Shown piece after piece: positions 1-8,178 of a stretch of DNA of 64,000 nucleotides. Origin of the DNA: Streptomyces sp. WZ-12 (GTDB taxonomy: Bacteria > Actinomycetota > Actinomycetes > Streptomycetales > Streptomycetaceae); the NCBI RefSeq assembly GCF_028898845.1, contig NZ_CP118574.1:4995001-5059000 (forward strand), given 5' to 3'. How positions within the stretch are numbered: position 1 is the first letter of the stretch; every line of letters starts with the position of its first letter. Under the pieces are notes generated by a model, which was not told the DNA's origin, did no database searches, and saw nothing but the letters and a program-made list of their open reading frames with translations. The translations under genes were made by a program, and so were the position numbers.

Positions 1-1135
1 CCACCGTCCAGGGGGAGATGATCAGGCACGGCACCCGGAAGCCGGCCCCGATCGGCAGGCCCTGGACGAACTCGTCCTTGGTCCCGGCCGGCGCCACCGG
101 CGGCGGCACGTGGTCGAACAGGCCGTCGTTCTCGTCGTAGTTGAGGATGAAGGCGGTCTTCGCCCACACCTTGGGGTTCGAGGCGACCGCCTCGATCTTC
201 TGGGCCACGTAGTCGGCGCCGGCGGCCGGCAGGTAGTCCGGGTGCTCCGACTGGTGGCTGGTGGGAATCAGCCAGGAGACCGCCGGCAGCCGGTCGTTGC
301 GGGCGTCGTCCTCGAAGGAGCCGGCCGGCCGGCGCCGCATGCCCCGCTCGTACAGGGCGCTGTCCGGCTTGGCGTCCCGGAACGTCTGGAACTGCTCCAG
401 CAGGTTGCAGCCGTAGTTGTCCTCCTCCTGGTACACCTGCCAACTGATGCCGGCCGCCTGGAGCCGCTCCGCGTACGTCGTCCATCGGTACGGCTTGGGC
501 GCGGTGTTGTCGAGGATCGGGCCGCCGTGGGTGCCGCCCGGGTCGAGGGTGCCGGTCATCCAGTACAGGCGGTTGGGCCAGGTCGGCCCGAAGACCGAGC
601 AGAAGTAGTTGTCGCAGAGGGTGAACGCCTCGGCGAGGGCGAACTGGAAGGGGATGTCCTGGCGGGTGTGGTAGCCCATCACGTAGGGGCCGTTGATGCC
701 GTCGGCCTTGCGGTGCGCGGGCAGCCAGCGGTCCATCTTGCCGCCGTTCCACGCCTCGTGCTGGACCGACCAGGCGTGGCTGGTGGAGGGGATGGCCTGG
801 GCGCTGGAGGTATGGGTGTTGAGGCGGAACGGCAGCAGATAGCCGTCGGGGTTCTCGGCGTCGGGCTGGTAGAAGACGGAGCGGCCGGTGGAGAGTTCGA
901 GCGCGTGCGGGTCGTTGAAGCCGCGGACGCCGCGGAGGGTGCCGAAGTAGTGATCGAAAGAACGGTTCTCCTGCATCAGCAGGACGACGTGCTCGATGTC
1001 GCGCAGTGAGCCGTTACGGGGGGGACCCGCGGCGACGGCCTTCTGGACGCTGGGCGGCAGTAGCGACAGTGCGGCGGTGCCGCCGATCGCCGCTGCCGCC
1101 GAGCCGAGGAGTCTGCGTCGGGTCATATTCGGCAT
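1..1135 (-). CDS. Phosphocholine-specific phospholipase C, C-terminus cut off by window edge
   Basis: This is the N-terminal 378 residues of a secreted phosphoesterase-family phospholipase C, an enzyme that hydrolyses phospholipid head groups outside the cell. The protein opens with a twin-arginine motif (TRRRLLGS) and a hydrophobic stretch, so Tat export is expected. About 40 residues in comes the family motif HVVLLMQENRSFDHYFG, followed by WPNRLYWMTGTLDP and YDENDGLFDHVPPP, which carry the metal and nucleophile residues of the fold. The family is usually about 680 residues, so nearly half lies beyond base 1. I chose the ATG at 1135; an ATG at 1126, three codons later, would also keep the Tat motif. 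No signs of decay are seen. Confidence 0.9.
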   Translation of the reverse strand, partial: MPNMTRRRLLGSAAAAIGGTAALSLLPPSVQKAVAAGPPRNGSLRDIEHVVLLMQENRSFDHYFGTLRGVRGFNDPHALELSTGRSVFYQPDAENPDGYLLPFRLNTHTSSAQAIPSTSHAWSVQHEAWNGGKMDRWLPAHRKADGINGPYVMGYHTRQDIPFQFALAEAFTLCDNYFCSVFGPTWPNRLYWMTGTLDPGGTHGGPILDNTAPKPYRWTTYAERLQAAGISWQVYQEEDNYGCNLLEQFQTFRDAKPDSALYERGMRRRPAGSFEDDARNDRLPAVSWLIPTSHQSEHPDYLPAAGADYVAQKIEAVASNPKVWAKTAFILNYDENDGLFDHVPPPVAPAGTKDEFVQGLPIGAGFRVPCLIISPWTV

Positions 1136-1327
1136 ATGTGCCACTCTCCCTGAGTCGCGTAGGCCCTCGGTGGACCTTCCCGACTTTGGCGGTGGCCTAG
1201 TTTCGCGGGCAGGGGGAGGTTGCTGAACGGCGCGTCAATTGGCCGTGAACAGACCCGAGTTGGCTGGTCAGCCCTACGTCCCGTACGTCACGTGACGCAG
1301 CGCACGACCACTTGCGCACCACTCCGG

Positions 1328-1966
1328 CTACGCCTTTGCGGCGATTGACGGGGACACGCGGCTTACGCCCGGAGTTCCCTCGGGCGCCGGGTACGGGCGT
1401 TCGTCGGGGAGCAGTGCGCGGGCGGCGTCCTCCTCGCCGGCGCGCACCAGCGCGCGGATCTTCCGGGCCAGCGGCGTCACCTCGCGGACGGCGACCAGCC
1501 ACTCGTCCGCGTACGCCCGGGACAGCGCGCCGGACAGCCCCAGTTGGAGCGAGCGGTGCGGGAGCGGCCGCAGGCGCAGATCGCGCTCGGGGTCCCACTG
1601 GACGCGGGCCGGGGAGGCGCGCAACGCGCGCTGCCAGGCGGCGCGGTCGGGGTGCTGGGCGGGGTCGTAGTGCGACAGGCACGCGTCGCGCAGCGCCCGG
1701 TCGAAGCCCTCCCGGGCGATCTCGATGGCCAGCACCGTCTCCTGGCCGGCCTTGGTGGCCCAGCCGCAGCGGTACATCATCCACAGGAACGACGGCTTGA
1801 TCCACGTCATCCGGTCCCGTTTCCAGGCGGCCGGGAAACGGCCCTCGCGCGCCGCGGGGTGGCCCAGCGCCGGCGCGTACGCCTGGTAGACGGTGACGGT
1901 GTCGGTGGTGTGCAGTGCGCGGACGCGGCGGAACGGCTCGCGGGACGTGGGGGTGCCGGGGCTCAT
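1328..1966 (-). CDS. DUF4291 family protein
   Basis: This 212-residue protein carries the DUF4291 signature: RMTWIKPSFLWMMYRCGWA near residues 50-70, preceded by a VYQAYAP segment and followed by an alternating basic/acidic region (RVQWDPERDLRL) and RSLQLGLSG. The molecular function of the family is unknown. No signal peptide or membrane segment is visible, so it is probably cytoplasmic. The ATG at 1966 has an AGGA-type ribosome site about nine bases upstream. It lies between the phospholipase and a deaminase on the same strand, with gaps too large to argue for a tight operon. A longer frame in another phase over the same bases is a shadow. Confidence 0.85.
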   Translation of the reverse strand: MSPGTPTSREPFRRVRALHTTDTVTVYQAYAPALGHPAAREGRFPAAWKRDRMTWIKPSFLWMMYRCGWATKAGQETVLAIEIAREGFDRALRDACLSHYDPAQHPDRAAWQRALRASPARVQWDPERDLRLRPLPHRSLQLGLSGALSRAYADEWLVAVREVTPLARKIRALVRAGEEDAARALLPDERPYPAPEGTPGVSRVSPSIAAKA

Positions 1967-2052
1967 GACGGCCCATCCTGCCGACGCCGGGCGCCGCGGA
2001 CCACCGGATTACGCGTCAGCCTTCGGCGCCCCGCTCCGACGGGCCGACGGCC

Positions 2053-2616
2053 TCAGACGCCGCCGATGTCCTCCTGCCACAGCTCCGGGTGCGCCCCGAT
2101 GAACTCCCGCATCAGCGCCGCGCATGCGCGGTCGTCCAGCAGCACCACCTGCACGCCGTGCCGGGCCAGCCAGTCGTGCCCGCCGTGGAAGGTCCGGGCC
2201 TCGCCGATGACGACCCGGGAGATCCCGAACTGGCGGACCAGCCCGCTGCACAGCCAGCACGGCGACAGCGTGGTGACCATCGTCGTGCCCCGGTAGCCGC
2301 GCCGCCGTCCGGCCGCCTGGAAGGCCACGATCTCGGCGTGCCGGGACGGATCGCCGTCCTGCACGCGGCGGTTGCGGCCCAGGCCCAGCGGCGCGCCGTC
2401 CGGTCCGTAGAGCGCCGCCCCGATGGGGATGCCGCCCTCGGCCAGCCCCGCCCGGGCCTCGGCGAGGGCCGTCGCCAGCATCGCGCGGGCCTGCTCCTGG
2501 AGGTGGTCGGGGTGCCCGGACAGATCCTCGTGGCCGTCGATGTGGCCGTAGCGGCGGACGGCCTCGCGGTCCTGTCCCCACGTCCGCGGCCGGTCCCGAT
2601 CCGGTGCCTGGTCCAT
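2053..2616 (-). CDS. Cytosine deaminase-like nucleoside/base deaminase
   Basis: This 187-residue zinc hydrolase belongs to the cytidine/deoxycytidylate deaminase superfamily. The zinc and catalytic motifs are both present: HAEIVAF (His ligand and the proton-shuttling Glu) near residue 92, and SPCWLCSGL (two Cys ligands) near 118. The preceding stretch EGGIPIGAALYG and the short length resemble the fungal FCY1-type cytosine deaminase, so the likely reaction is deamination of cytosine or a related base; the substrate is inferred. About 50 N-terminal residues precede the core and are low complexity and charged. The ATG at 2616 follows a GGAAG-type ribosome site. Confidence 0.82.
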   Translation of the reverse strand: MDQAPDRDRPRTWGQDREAVRRYGHIDGHEDLSGHPDHLQEQARAMLATALAEARAGLAEGGIPIGAALYGPDGAPLGLGRNRRVQDGDPSRHAEIVAFQAAGRRRGYRGTTMVTTLSPCWLCSGLVRQFGISRVVIGEARTFHGGHDWLARHGVQVVLLDDRACAALMREFIGAHPELWQEDIGGV

Positions 2617-2682
2617 GCGGTCACTCTTCCCGCCCGGCCGGCCGTCGCAACGCCCGCTGGGCCGGACGGCCGTGAGGGGGGC

Positions 2683-3177
2683 TCAGGACGCGGCGGGCGG
2701 GGTCTCCTCGGGGCCCTTGCGGCCGCCGGGCCCGTCGCCGGACCCCCCGGCGCCGCTGCCGTCCGCGCCCTTCGGGCCCTTCGGGCCGTCGCCGGGCCCG
2801 GCCTCCTTGCGGCGCAGCTCCTCCTCGCGGCGGCGCAGATCGGCCTCCCAATCCTTGAGCAGCGCCTCGTCCTTCGTGTTCTCCTCGCGCAGCGACCGCA
2901 GGAACTCGGGGTTGTCGTCCGGCGCCACCCACGCGGCGCCGGAGTTGCGGTGCCGCTCGGCGGGCGTGCCGCCCCGGCCGTTCGGGACGCGGTCCCGCGG
3001 CCGGCCCGCCACCAGCCAGGCGATCGGCCCGATCAGCACCTCGCCGAAGAGCAGGATGATGAACACCCACGCCACCTTCGGCAGCCCGCGGACCTGCGAC
3101 TCGGGGGTGTTGAGGCAGTCGATGAAGGCGTAGATCCACAGCGCCAGCACCAGTAGGAACGGCAGATACCTGAGCAT
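2683..3177 (-). CDS. PLDc_N (phospholipase D N-terminal-type) membrane protein
   Basis: This 164-residue small membrane protein starts MLRYLPFLLVLALWIYAFID, a first transmembrane helix. The motif CLNTPESQVRGLPKVAWV and a second helix (IILLFGEVLIGPIAWLVAG) are typical of the PLDc_N domain found alone in many actinobacteria. The C-terminal half is cytoplasmic, charged and coiled-coil-like (ADLRRREEELRRKE), ending in a Gly/Pro-rich tail. It has no catalytic phospholipase D motif, so it is not an enzyme of that class. The start at 3177 has GGGGGA about nine bases upstream. It is divergent from the UbiD-type gene, with an 87-base shared upstream region. In S. coelicolor, as I recall, a similar protein sits beside the menaquinone decarboxylase gene. 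Confidence 0.85.
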   Translation of the reverse strand: MLRYLPFLLVLALWIYAFIDCLNTPESQVRGLPKVAWVFIILLFGEVLIGPIAWLVAGRPRDRVPNGRGGTPAERHRNSGAAWVAPDDNPEFLRSLREENTKDEALLKDWEADLRRREEELRRKEAGPGDGPKGPKGADGSGAGGSGDGPGGRKGPEETPPAAS

Positions 3178-3264
3178 GACGGACGGTCCCCCTGGGCGCG
3201 CGGGCGGACCCGCGACGGGGCCCCGTGACCCGTACAGGGTAGTGCGTACCGGATACTGGAACGC

Positions 3265-4719
3265 ATGGCTTATGACGATCTTCGCTCCCTGCTGCGGGCC
3301 CTGGAGCGCGAGGGCGACCTCAAGCGCATCAAGGCCGAGGTCGACCCGTATCTGGAAGTCGGCGAGATCGTGGACCGGGTGCAGAAGGCCGGCGGGCCGG
3401 CGCTGCTCTTCGAGAACGTCAAGGGCTCGGCGATGCCGCTGGCCATGAACGTCTACGGCACCGACCGCCGGCTCCTCAAGGCGCTCGGCCTGACCGACTA
3501 CGAGCAGATCAGCGAGAAGATCAGCGGGCTGCTCAAGCCCGAACTGCCGCACGGCTTCGTGGGAGTGCGGGAGGCGTTCGGCAAGCTGGCGAACATGACG
3601 CACGTCCCCCCGAAGAGGGTCAAGGGCGAGGCGCCCGTCCAGGAGGTCGTGCTCACCGGCGACGACGTCGACCTGGAGAAGCTGCCGGCGCTGTTCACCT
3701 GGCCCAAGGACGGCGGCTCCTTCTTCAACCTCGGGCTGACCCACACCAAGCACCCCGAGACCGGCGTCCGCAACCTCGGCCTCTACCGCCTCCAGCGCCA
3801 CGACAAGCGCACCATCGGGATGCACTGGCAGATCCACAAGGACAGCCGCAACCACTACCAGGTCGCCGCCAAGCGCGGCGAGCGGCTGCCGGTCGCGATC
3901 GCCTTCGGCTGCCCGCCGGCGGTGACCTACGCCTCCACCGCCCCGCTGCCCGGCGACATCGACGAGTACCTCTTCGCCGGCTTCCTCCAGGGCAAGCGGA
4001 TCGAGATGGTGGACTGCAAGACGGTCCCGCTCCAGGTCCCGGCCAACGCCGAGGTCGTCATCGAGGGGTGGCTGGAGCCCGGCGAGATGCTGCCGGAGGG
4101 CCCGTTCGGCGACCACACCGGCTTCTACACGCCGCAGGAACCGTTCCCCGCGCTGAAGATCGACTGCGTCACGATGCGGCGGCGCCCGCTGCTCCAGTCG
4201 ATCGTGGTGGGCCGGCCGCCGACCGAGGACGGCCCGCTGGGCCGGGCCACCGAGCGGTTCTTCCTCCCGCTCCTCAAGATCATCGTCCCGGACATCGTGG
4301 ACTACCACCTCCCCGAGTCCGGCGGCTTCCACAACTGCGCGATCGTCTCGATCGACAAGAAGTACCCCAAGCACGCCCAGAAGGTGATGCACGCCATCTG
4401 GGGCGCCCACATGATGTCGCTGACCAAGCTGATCGTGGTGGTGGACGCGGACTGCGATGTGCACGACCTCCACGAGGTCTCCTGGCGGGCGCTGGGCAAC
4501 ACCGACTACGCCCGCGACCTGACCGTCGTCGAGGGCCCGGTCGACCACCTCGACCACGCCTCCTACCAGCAGTTCTGGGGCGGCAAGGCGGGCATCGACG
4601 CCACCAAGAAGTGGCCCGAGGAGGGCTACACCCGCGACGGGGGCTGGCCAGACATGGTCGAGTCGGACCCGGCGATCGCCGAGCGGGTGACGAAGCGTTG
4701 GAAGGAGTACGGGCTGTGA
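3265..4719 (+). CDS. UbiD-type menaquinone biosynthesis decarboxylase (futalosine pathway)
   Basis: This 484-residue UbiD-family prenylated-FMN decarboxylase is thought to remove the carboxyl group at the naphthoate stage of the futalosine menaquinone route, from 1,4-dihydroxy-6-naphthoate or its prenylated product (the MqnL role). The family signature EGPFGDHTG lies at residues 278-286, and the internal motif SDLGLYRLQ-like NLGLYRLQRHDKRTIGMHW region binds the cofactor. Length is normal for the family. It overlaps mqnP by four bases (GTGA), so the two are translationally coupled. No clear ribosome site precedes the ATG; a GATACT hexamer at 3252-3257 could be a -10 for a leaderless or near-leaderless transcript. 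The UbiX-type partner that makes the cofactor is encoded at 7202. Confidence 0.93.
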   Translation: MAYDDLRSLLRALEREGDLKRIKAEVDPYLEVGEIVDRVQKAGGPALLFENVKGSAMPLAMNVYGTDRRLLKALGLTDYEQISEKISGLLKPELPHGFVGVREAFGKLANMTHVPPKRVKGEAPVQEVVLTGDDVDLEKLPALFTWPKDGGSFFNLGLTHTKHPETGVRNLGLYRLQRHDKRTIGMHWQIHKDSRNHYQVAAKRGERLPVAIAFGCPPAVTYASTAPLPGDIDEYLFAGFLQGKRIEMVDCKTVPLQVPANAEVVIEGWLEPGEMLPEGPFGDHTGFYTPQEPFPALKIDCVTMRRRPLLQSIVVGRPPTEDGPLGRATERFFLPLLKIIVPDIVDYHLPESGGFHNCAIVSIDKKYPKHAQKVMHAIWGAHMMSLTKLIVVVDADCDVHDLHEVSWRALGNTDYARDLTVVEGPVDHLDHASYQQFWGGKAGIDATKKWPEEGYTRDGGWPDMVESDPAIAERVTKRWKEYGL

Positions 4720-5618
4720 GCGCGTCTGCTGCCGCGGTACCGCAAACGGGAAAGACCAGGGCCTTCCTGCGGCTCGTCGTCATCGAGCACTCGGTCTTCG
4801 CGCTGCCCTTCGCCTACATCGCCGCGTTCACCGCGATGCAGCGGCTGGACCAACACGTCCACTGGCTGCGGCTGTTGCTCGTCACCGTCGCCATGGTCGG
4901 CCTGCGCACCTTCGCGATGGCCGTCAACCGCATCATCGACCGGGAGATCGACGCCCGTAACCCGCGCACGGCCGGGCGCGAACTGGTCACCGGCGCGGTC
5001 TCGGTGAAGTCCGCCTGGACCGGCGCGCTGATCGCCGTGGTGGTCTTCCTGGGCGCGGCCGCGCTGCTCAACCCGCTGTGCCTCGCGCTGGCGCCGGTGG
5101 CCGTGGTGCCGATGGTGGTCTACCCCTACGGCAAGCGCTTCACCAACTTCCCGCACGCCATCCTCGGCCTCGCCCAGGCGATGGCCCCGGTCGGCGCCTG
5201 GCTCGCGGTCACCGGTTCCTGGTCCTGGGAGTCGGTGATCCTCGGGCTCGCGGTCGGCATCTGGATCGGCGGCTTCGACCTGATCTACGCCTGCCAGGAC
5301 GTCGAGGCGGACCGCCAGAACGGCGTGAAGTCCGTGCCGGCCCGCTTCGGCGTGCCGGGCGCGCTCTGGGGCGCCCGCTGGTGCCACGTCGCCACGACCG
5401 CGCTGCTGGCGTGGTACGGCGTCGCCATCGGCGCCGGCCTCTTCTTCTGGATCGGGCTGGTGATCGTGGCGGTGGCCTTCTGCTACGAGCACGCGATCGT
5501 GCGCCCGCACGACACCTCCCGCCTCAACCGGGCGTTCTTCCAGGTCAACAGCTTCATCGGCATCGCGCTGTTCGTCTGCGCGCTGCTGGATCTGTTCGTC
5601 CGCGGGCTGACGCCGTGA
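4716..5618 (+). CDS. mqnP: MqnP, UbiA-family naphthoate prenyltransferase
   Basis: This 300-residue integral membrane prenyltransferase attaches the polyprenyl chain to the dihydroxynaphthoate ring in the futalosine pathway. Both Asp-rich magnesium-diphosphate motifs are intact: NRIIDREID at 71-79 and YACQDVEAD at 191-199. Eight or nine hydrophobic helices are visible. The GTG start at 4716 overlaps the stop of the upstream decarboxylase. The next step in the pathway (the UbiD enzyme) is therefore made from the same message. A strong hairpin follows at 5663, so the two genes probably form a complete operon. The chain donor is probably made by the polyprenyl synthase encoded at 48948. Confidence 0.95.
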   Translation: MSASAAAVPQTGKTRAFLRLVVIEHSVFALPFAYIAAFTAMQRLDQHVHWLRLLLVTVAMVGLRTFAMAVNRIIDREIDARNPRTAGRELVTGAVSVKSAWTGALIAVVVFLGAAALLNPLCLALAPVAVVPMVVYPYGKRFTNFPHAILGLAQAMAPVGAWLAVTGSWSWESVILGLAVGIWIGGFDLIYACQDVEADRQNGVKSVPARFGVPGALWGARWCHVATTALLAWYGVAIGAGLFFWIGLVIVAVAFCYEHAIVRPHDTSRLNRAFFQVNSFIGIALFVCALLDLFVRGLTP

Positions 5619-5662
5619 ACGACCCGACGCCGTAAACGACGCCCGACGTCGTGAGGCCCTGA

Positions 5663-5700
5663 CGCCCTGGCACCGTGACGTCGCGGTGCCGGGGCGTTCT
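5663..5700 (+). terminator. Intrinsic terminator after mqnP
   Basis: A 13-bp stem (5663-5675 with 5684-5696, one G-U pair, otherwise perfect) with an 8-base loop is followed by TTCT. It lies 45 bases after the mqnP stop and between convergent genes, so it may stop transcription from both sides. Confidence 0.75.
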
Positions 5701-5790
5701 GGCGTCGTGGTGCCGTGGCGACCCGACGACGTCGCGGCCCGCCGCGCTCCGACGTGCTCCGGGACCCGTCGCCCGCCCGGCAGTTGCCGC

Positions 5791-6366
5791 TCAGCCCTTC
5801 ACGAGCGGCCAGGCGATCAGCCGCGGATAGCGCCACGGCTCGCCCTTGTTGGCCTTGGTCGTGGCGACGATGGCGTAGACGATGCCGGATATCGCGTAGG
5901 CCGCCATGACCACCATGACGGTCAGCAGCGGCACGGCCAGCCCCGGCGGCGCCTCGCTGCTCCCGCTGTGGTCGGCGGCGGCGAAGACGAGCGCGCTGCC
6001 GAAGTACAGCACCACGCCGAGCACCGCGACGATGGTCTGGGTGAGGCCGAAGTTCAGTGCCTGGGTGGCGTGGTGGCGGACAGAGGGGTCGTGCTTGTGG
6101 CGGGCGCTGCCCCGGATGGACAGTGGGGCGATCCAGCCCAGGAAGCCGCCCAGGCCGCAGAACATCGAGCCCGCGGTGATGGTCAGCACTGCGCCGAGGT
6201 GGGCCCACATCGCCGGGCCCGTCGCGGGCGCGGGCGGTGGTGGGACGCCGTAGCCGGGGGCGGCCTGGTAGCCGTAGCCGGCCGCGCCGGGGTGGCCGTA
6301 GCCGCCGGGCGGGGGCTGCTGCCAGCCCGCGGACGGGCCGTAGCCCACCTGGTAAGGGTCCGACAT
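5791..6366 (-). CDS. DUF4870 domain membrane protein
   Basis: This 191-residue protein has a Gly/Pro/Tyr-rich cytoplasmic N-terminus (residues 1-48, with repeated GYG/PPP motifs) followed by a DUF4870 region: WAHLGAVLTITAG, a short polar loop ending in DPSVRHHATQALNFGLTQ, and two further hydrophobic segments. DUF4870 proteins are small multi-pass membrane proteins of unknown function. The C-terminal PWRYPRLIAWPLVKG is the usual family ending. The ATG at 6366 has a GGGGGAG ribosome site five bases upstream. It is in the same orientation as the rhomboid gene, 119 bases downstream of it; co-transcription is possible but not shown. Confidence 0.9.
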   Translation of the reverse strand: MSDPYQVGYGPSAGWQQPPPGGYGHPGAAGYGYQAAPGYGVPPPPAPATGPAMWAHLGAVLTITAGSMFCGLGGFLGWIAPLSIRGSARHKHDPSVRHHATQALNFGLTQTIVAVLGVVLYFGSALVFAAADHSGSSEAPPGLAVPLLTVMVVMAAYAISGIVYAIVATTKANKGEPWRYPRLIAWPLVKG

Positions 6367-6485
6367 CTCTACTCCCCCGCATCTGCGTCCCCGTGTCTCC
6401 CGACGGGCCGCGCCGTGGTGTCGCGCGGCCGTCACGTCCCGTTCGCCGGTACGAGAACGGCCGGACCGGGACGATGAGTTCGAGA

Positions 6486-7091
6486 CTACGGGGCGGGTCT
6501 GACAACGGTGCCGGCCGCCGGCACCGCCCGCCCCCGCCCGCGCAGCAGGCACGCCGCCAGCACCCCGCCGATCAGCCCGAACAGATGGCCCTGCCAACTG
6601 ATCCCGCTGGTGGTGGGCAGCGCGCCCCACAGGATCGAGCCGTAGAGCAGGCCGACGCCCACCCCGATCGCGATGTCCAGCGGCTTGCGCTCGATGAAGC
6701 CGCGCACCAGCAGATAGCCGAAGAGCCCGAAGACCACCCCGGAGGCGCCCGCGGTGTTGCTGTGCGCCGGGGCGGTCAACCACACGCCCAGGCCGCTGAC
6801 GACGATGATCAGCAGGGCCGCGGCGAGGAACCGGCGGATGCCGCTGCGCAGCGCGGCGACGAAGCCGAGCACCAGCAACGGCAGCGTGTTGGCCGCCAGA
6901 TGCTCGAAGCCGAAGTGCAGGAAGGCGGCGGGCACCACGTCGACCAGCTCGGCCGGATCGCGGGGCTGGATGCCGAAGGCGTCGAGGGCGTTGCCACTGA
7001 GGGTGTCGATGCCTTCCAGGACCCAGAGCAGCGCGACCCAGCCCACCATCAGCAGCAGTGCGGGCCTGGCCCCTGCGGTCCGCGGTGTCAT
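6486..7091 (-). CDS. Rhomboid-family intramembrane serine protease
   Basis: This 201-residue protein has about six membrane helices. The catalytic pair is present: Ser117 in the motif TAGASGVVFG, and His169 in SWQGHLFGLIGG on the last helix. The HFGFEHLAANTLPLLVLG segment at 59-76 matches the conserved second-helix region. It would cut transmembrane substrates within the lipid bilayer; no substrate is evident from the neighbours. The ATG at 7091 follows AAGGGGG. It is divergent from the UbiX-type gene across 110 bases. Confidence 0.93.
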   Translation of the reverse strand: MTPRTAGARPALLLMVGWVALLWVLEGIDTLSGNALDAFGIQPRDPAELVDVVPAAFLHFGFEHLAANTLPLLVLGFVAALRSGIRRFLAAALLIIVVSGLGVWLTAPAHSNTAGASGVVFGLFGYLLVRGFIERKPLDIAIGVGVGLLYGSILWGALPTTSGISWQGHLFGLIGGVLAACLLRGRGRAVPAAGTVVRPAP

Positions 7092-7201
7092 CGCCGGCCC
7101 CCTTCGTCGTCGTTCTCGTGCGCCGCCCGGTGGCGTCGTACCGGCGCACAGGTAGTAACGGTCGTGACGGTCCCGGTGGTTCCGCCGGATAGGCTCGATC
7201 C

Positions 7202-7921
7202 GTGGAGCCGCCGCACAACAACACCAGCAAGCAGGACCCGGGCCGTCGCCCGTGGGTCGTGGGAATCTCCGGCGCGTCCGGGACGCCGTACGCCGCGTCC
7301 GTGCTGCGCGGGTTGCTCGCCGCGGGGGAGGCGGTGGACTTGATCGTCAGCCGGGCGTCGCGGTTGACGCTGCTGGACGAGACCGGCATCGCCTTCCGGG
7401 ACGCGCACTGGCGCAGCGACCTTCGGGAGTGGCTGGCGCGCGGCGCGGACGGCAAGCCGGACACCTTCCGGGTGACCGACGAGATGCTGGCGCGGGTGCG
7501 GCACTGGCCGGCCGGGGACCTGGCGGCGGGGCCGTCGTCGGGTTCGTACCCGGTGCGGGGGATGCTGATCGTCCCGGCGAGCACGGCGTGCGTGGCCGGG
7601 GTGGCGCTGGGGCTGTCGAAGGACCTGCTCCAGCGGGTGGCGAGCGTGACGCTCAAGGAGCGGCGGCCGTTGGTCGTCGCGGTGCGGGAGACCCCGTTGA
7701 ACGGGCCGACGCTCAAGCACTTGGTGGCGCTGGATGAGGCGGGCGCCGTGGTGCTGCCCGCCTCTCCGGCGTTCTACGCGGGTGCGACGCACATCCAGGA
7801 TCTGGTGGACTTCGTCGCGGGCCGGGTGCTCGATGCGGCACAGGTGCCGCACGGGCTGTACCGGCGGTGGGAAGGGGAGCTGGGGGGCGGCTCCAAGGGG
7901 GAGGCCCCCGAAGCTCGTTAG
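7202..7921 (+). CDS. UbiX-type flavin prenyltransferase (prenyl-FMN synthase)
   Basis: This 239-residue flavoprotein makes prenylated FMN from FMN and dimethylallyl phosphate, the cofactor needed by UbiD enzymes. The N-terminal flavin motif GISGASGTPYA (residues 18-28), the SRASRLTL segment, VPASTACVAGVALGLSKDLLQRV, and the C-terminal LKERRPLVVAVRETPLN are all hallmarks of the family. It is somewhat longer than the usual 190-210 residues because of an insert of about 25 residues (around 75-105). It has a GTG start. It almost certainly serves the UbiD-type decarboxylase at 3265. Its last three bases overlap the end of a convergent microprotein gene. Confidence 0.92.
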   Translation: MEPPHNNTSKQDPGRRPWVVGISGASGTPYAASVLRGLLAAGEAVDLIVSRASRLTLLDETGIAFRDAHWRSDLREWLARGADGKPDTFRVTDEMLARVRHWPAGDLAAGPSSGSYPVRGMLIVPASTACVAGVALGLSKDLLQRVASVTLKERRPLVVAVRETPLNGPTLKHLVALDEAGAVVLPASPAFYAGATHIQDLVDFVAGRVLDAAQVPHGLYRRWEGELGGGSKGEAPEAR

Positions 7922-8052
7922 CGCTTCTTGGTGAGGGCGCGGCCGAGGCGGCGCCGGGCCCGCGGGGTAGTGGGCTGCTGGGCGGCACGAGAACGATTGG
8001 CCTGGTCCTGCAGCTCACGCATGCGGGCGTAGGCCATCTCGATCGAGTACAC
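7918..8052 (-). CDS. Conserved 44-residue basic microprotein
   Basis: This small reading frame encodes 44 residues starting (V)YSIEMAYARMRELQDQANRS and ending in a strongly basic tail (RARRRLGRALTKKR). The GTG start at 8052 has an ideal AGGAG ribosome site seven bases upstream, which is the main support for real translation. The stop codon overlaps the UbiX stop on the opposite strand. The first half could form an amphipathic helix, and the rest is Arg/Lys-rich, suggesting nucleic-acid or membrane-surface binding; this is inference. I recall similar tiny proteins next to lrp and mqnE genes in Streptomyces. It is divergent from the Lrp regulator. Confidence 0.7.
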   Translation of the reverse strand: MYSIEMAYARMRELQDQANRSRAAQQPTTPRARRRLGRALTKKR

Positions 8053-8178
8053 GGTGACAACTCCTGTTGAAAGATCGTCCTTGATCGTTCTAAATGAATC
8101 ACAGGGCTAGGACCCCTGTATGCCTTAGATTCTACATGCAAAACGCAGAAACGCGGAAAGATTGGAAGGCTTGAGGGC
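8053..8178. promoter_or_regulatory. Divergent intergenic region with a candidate operator and back-to-back -10 boxes
   Basis: This A+T-richer gap separates the 44-residue gene and the lrp-type gene. A 6-bp inverted repeat, ACAGGG (8101-8106) and CCCTGT (8114-8119), is spaced by 7 bases and could bind the adjacent Lrp-type protein. The stretch 8126-8134 reads TAGATT on the plus strand and TAGAAT on the minus strand, so a -10 box can be drawn in each direction. No convincing -35 box was found. Confidence 0.4.

Noticed and set aside
2683..4557. A 624-codon minus-strand frame covering the UbiD-type gene
   Set aside because: Only its last 164 codons (from 3177) form a real protein; the rest is antisense to a conserved enzyme.
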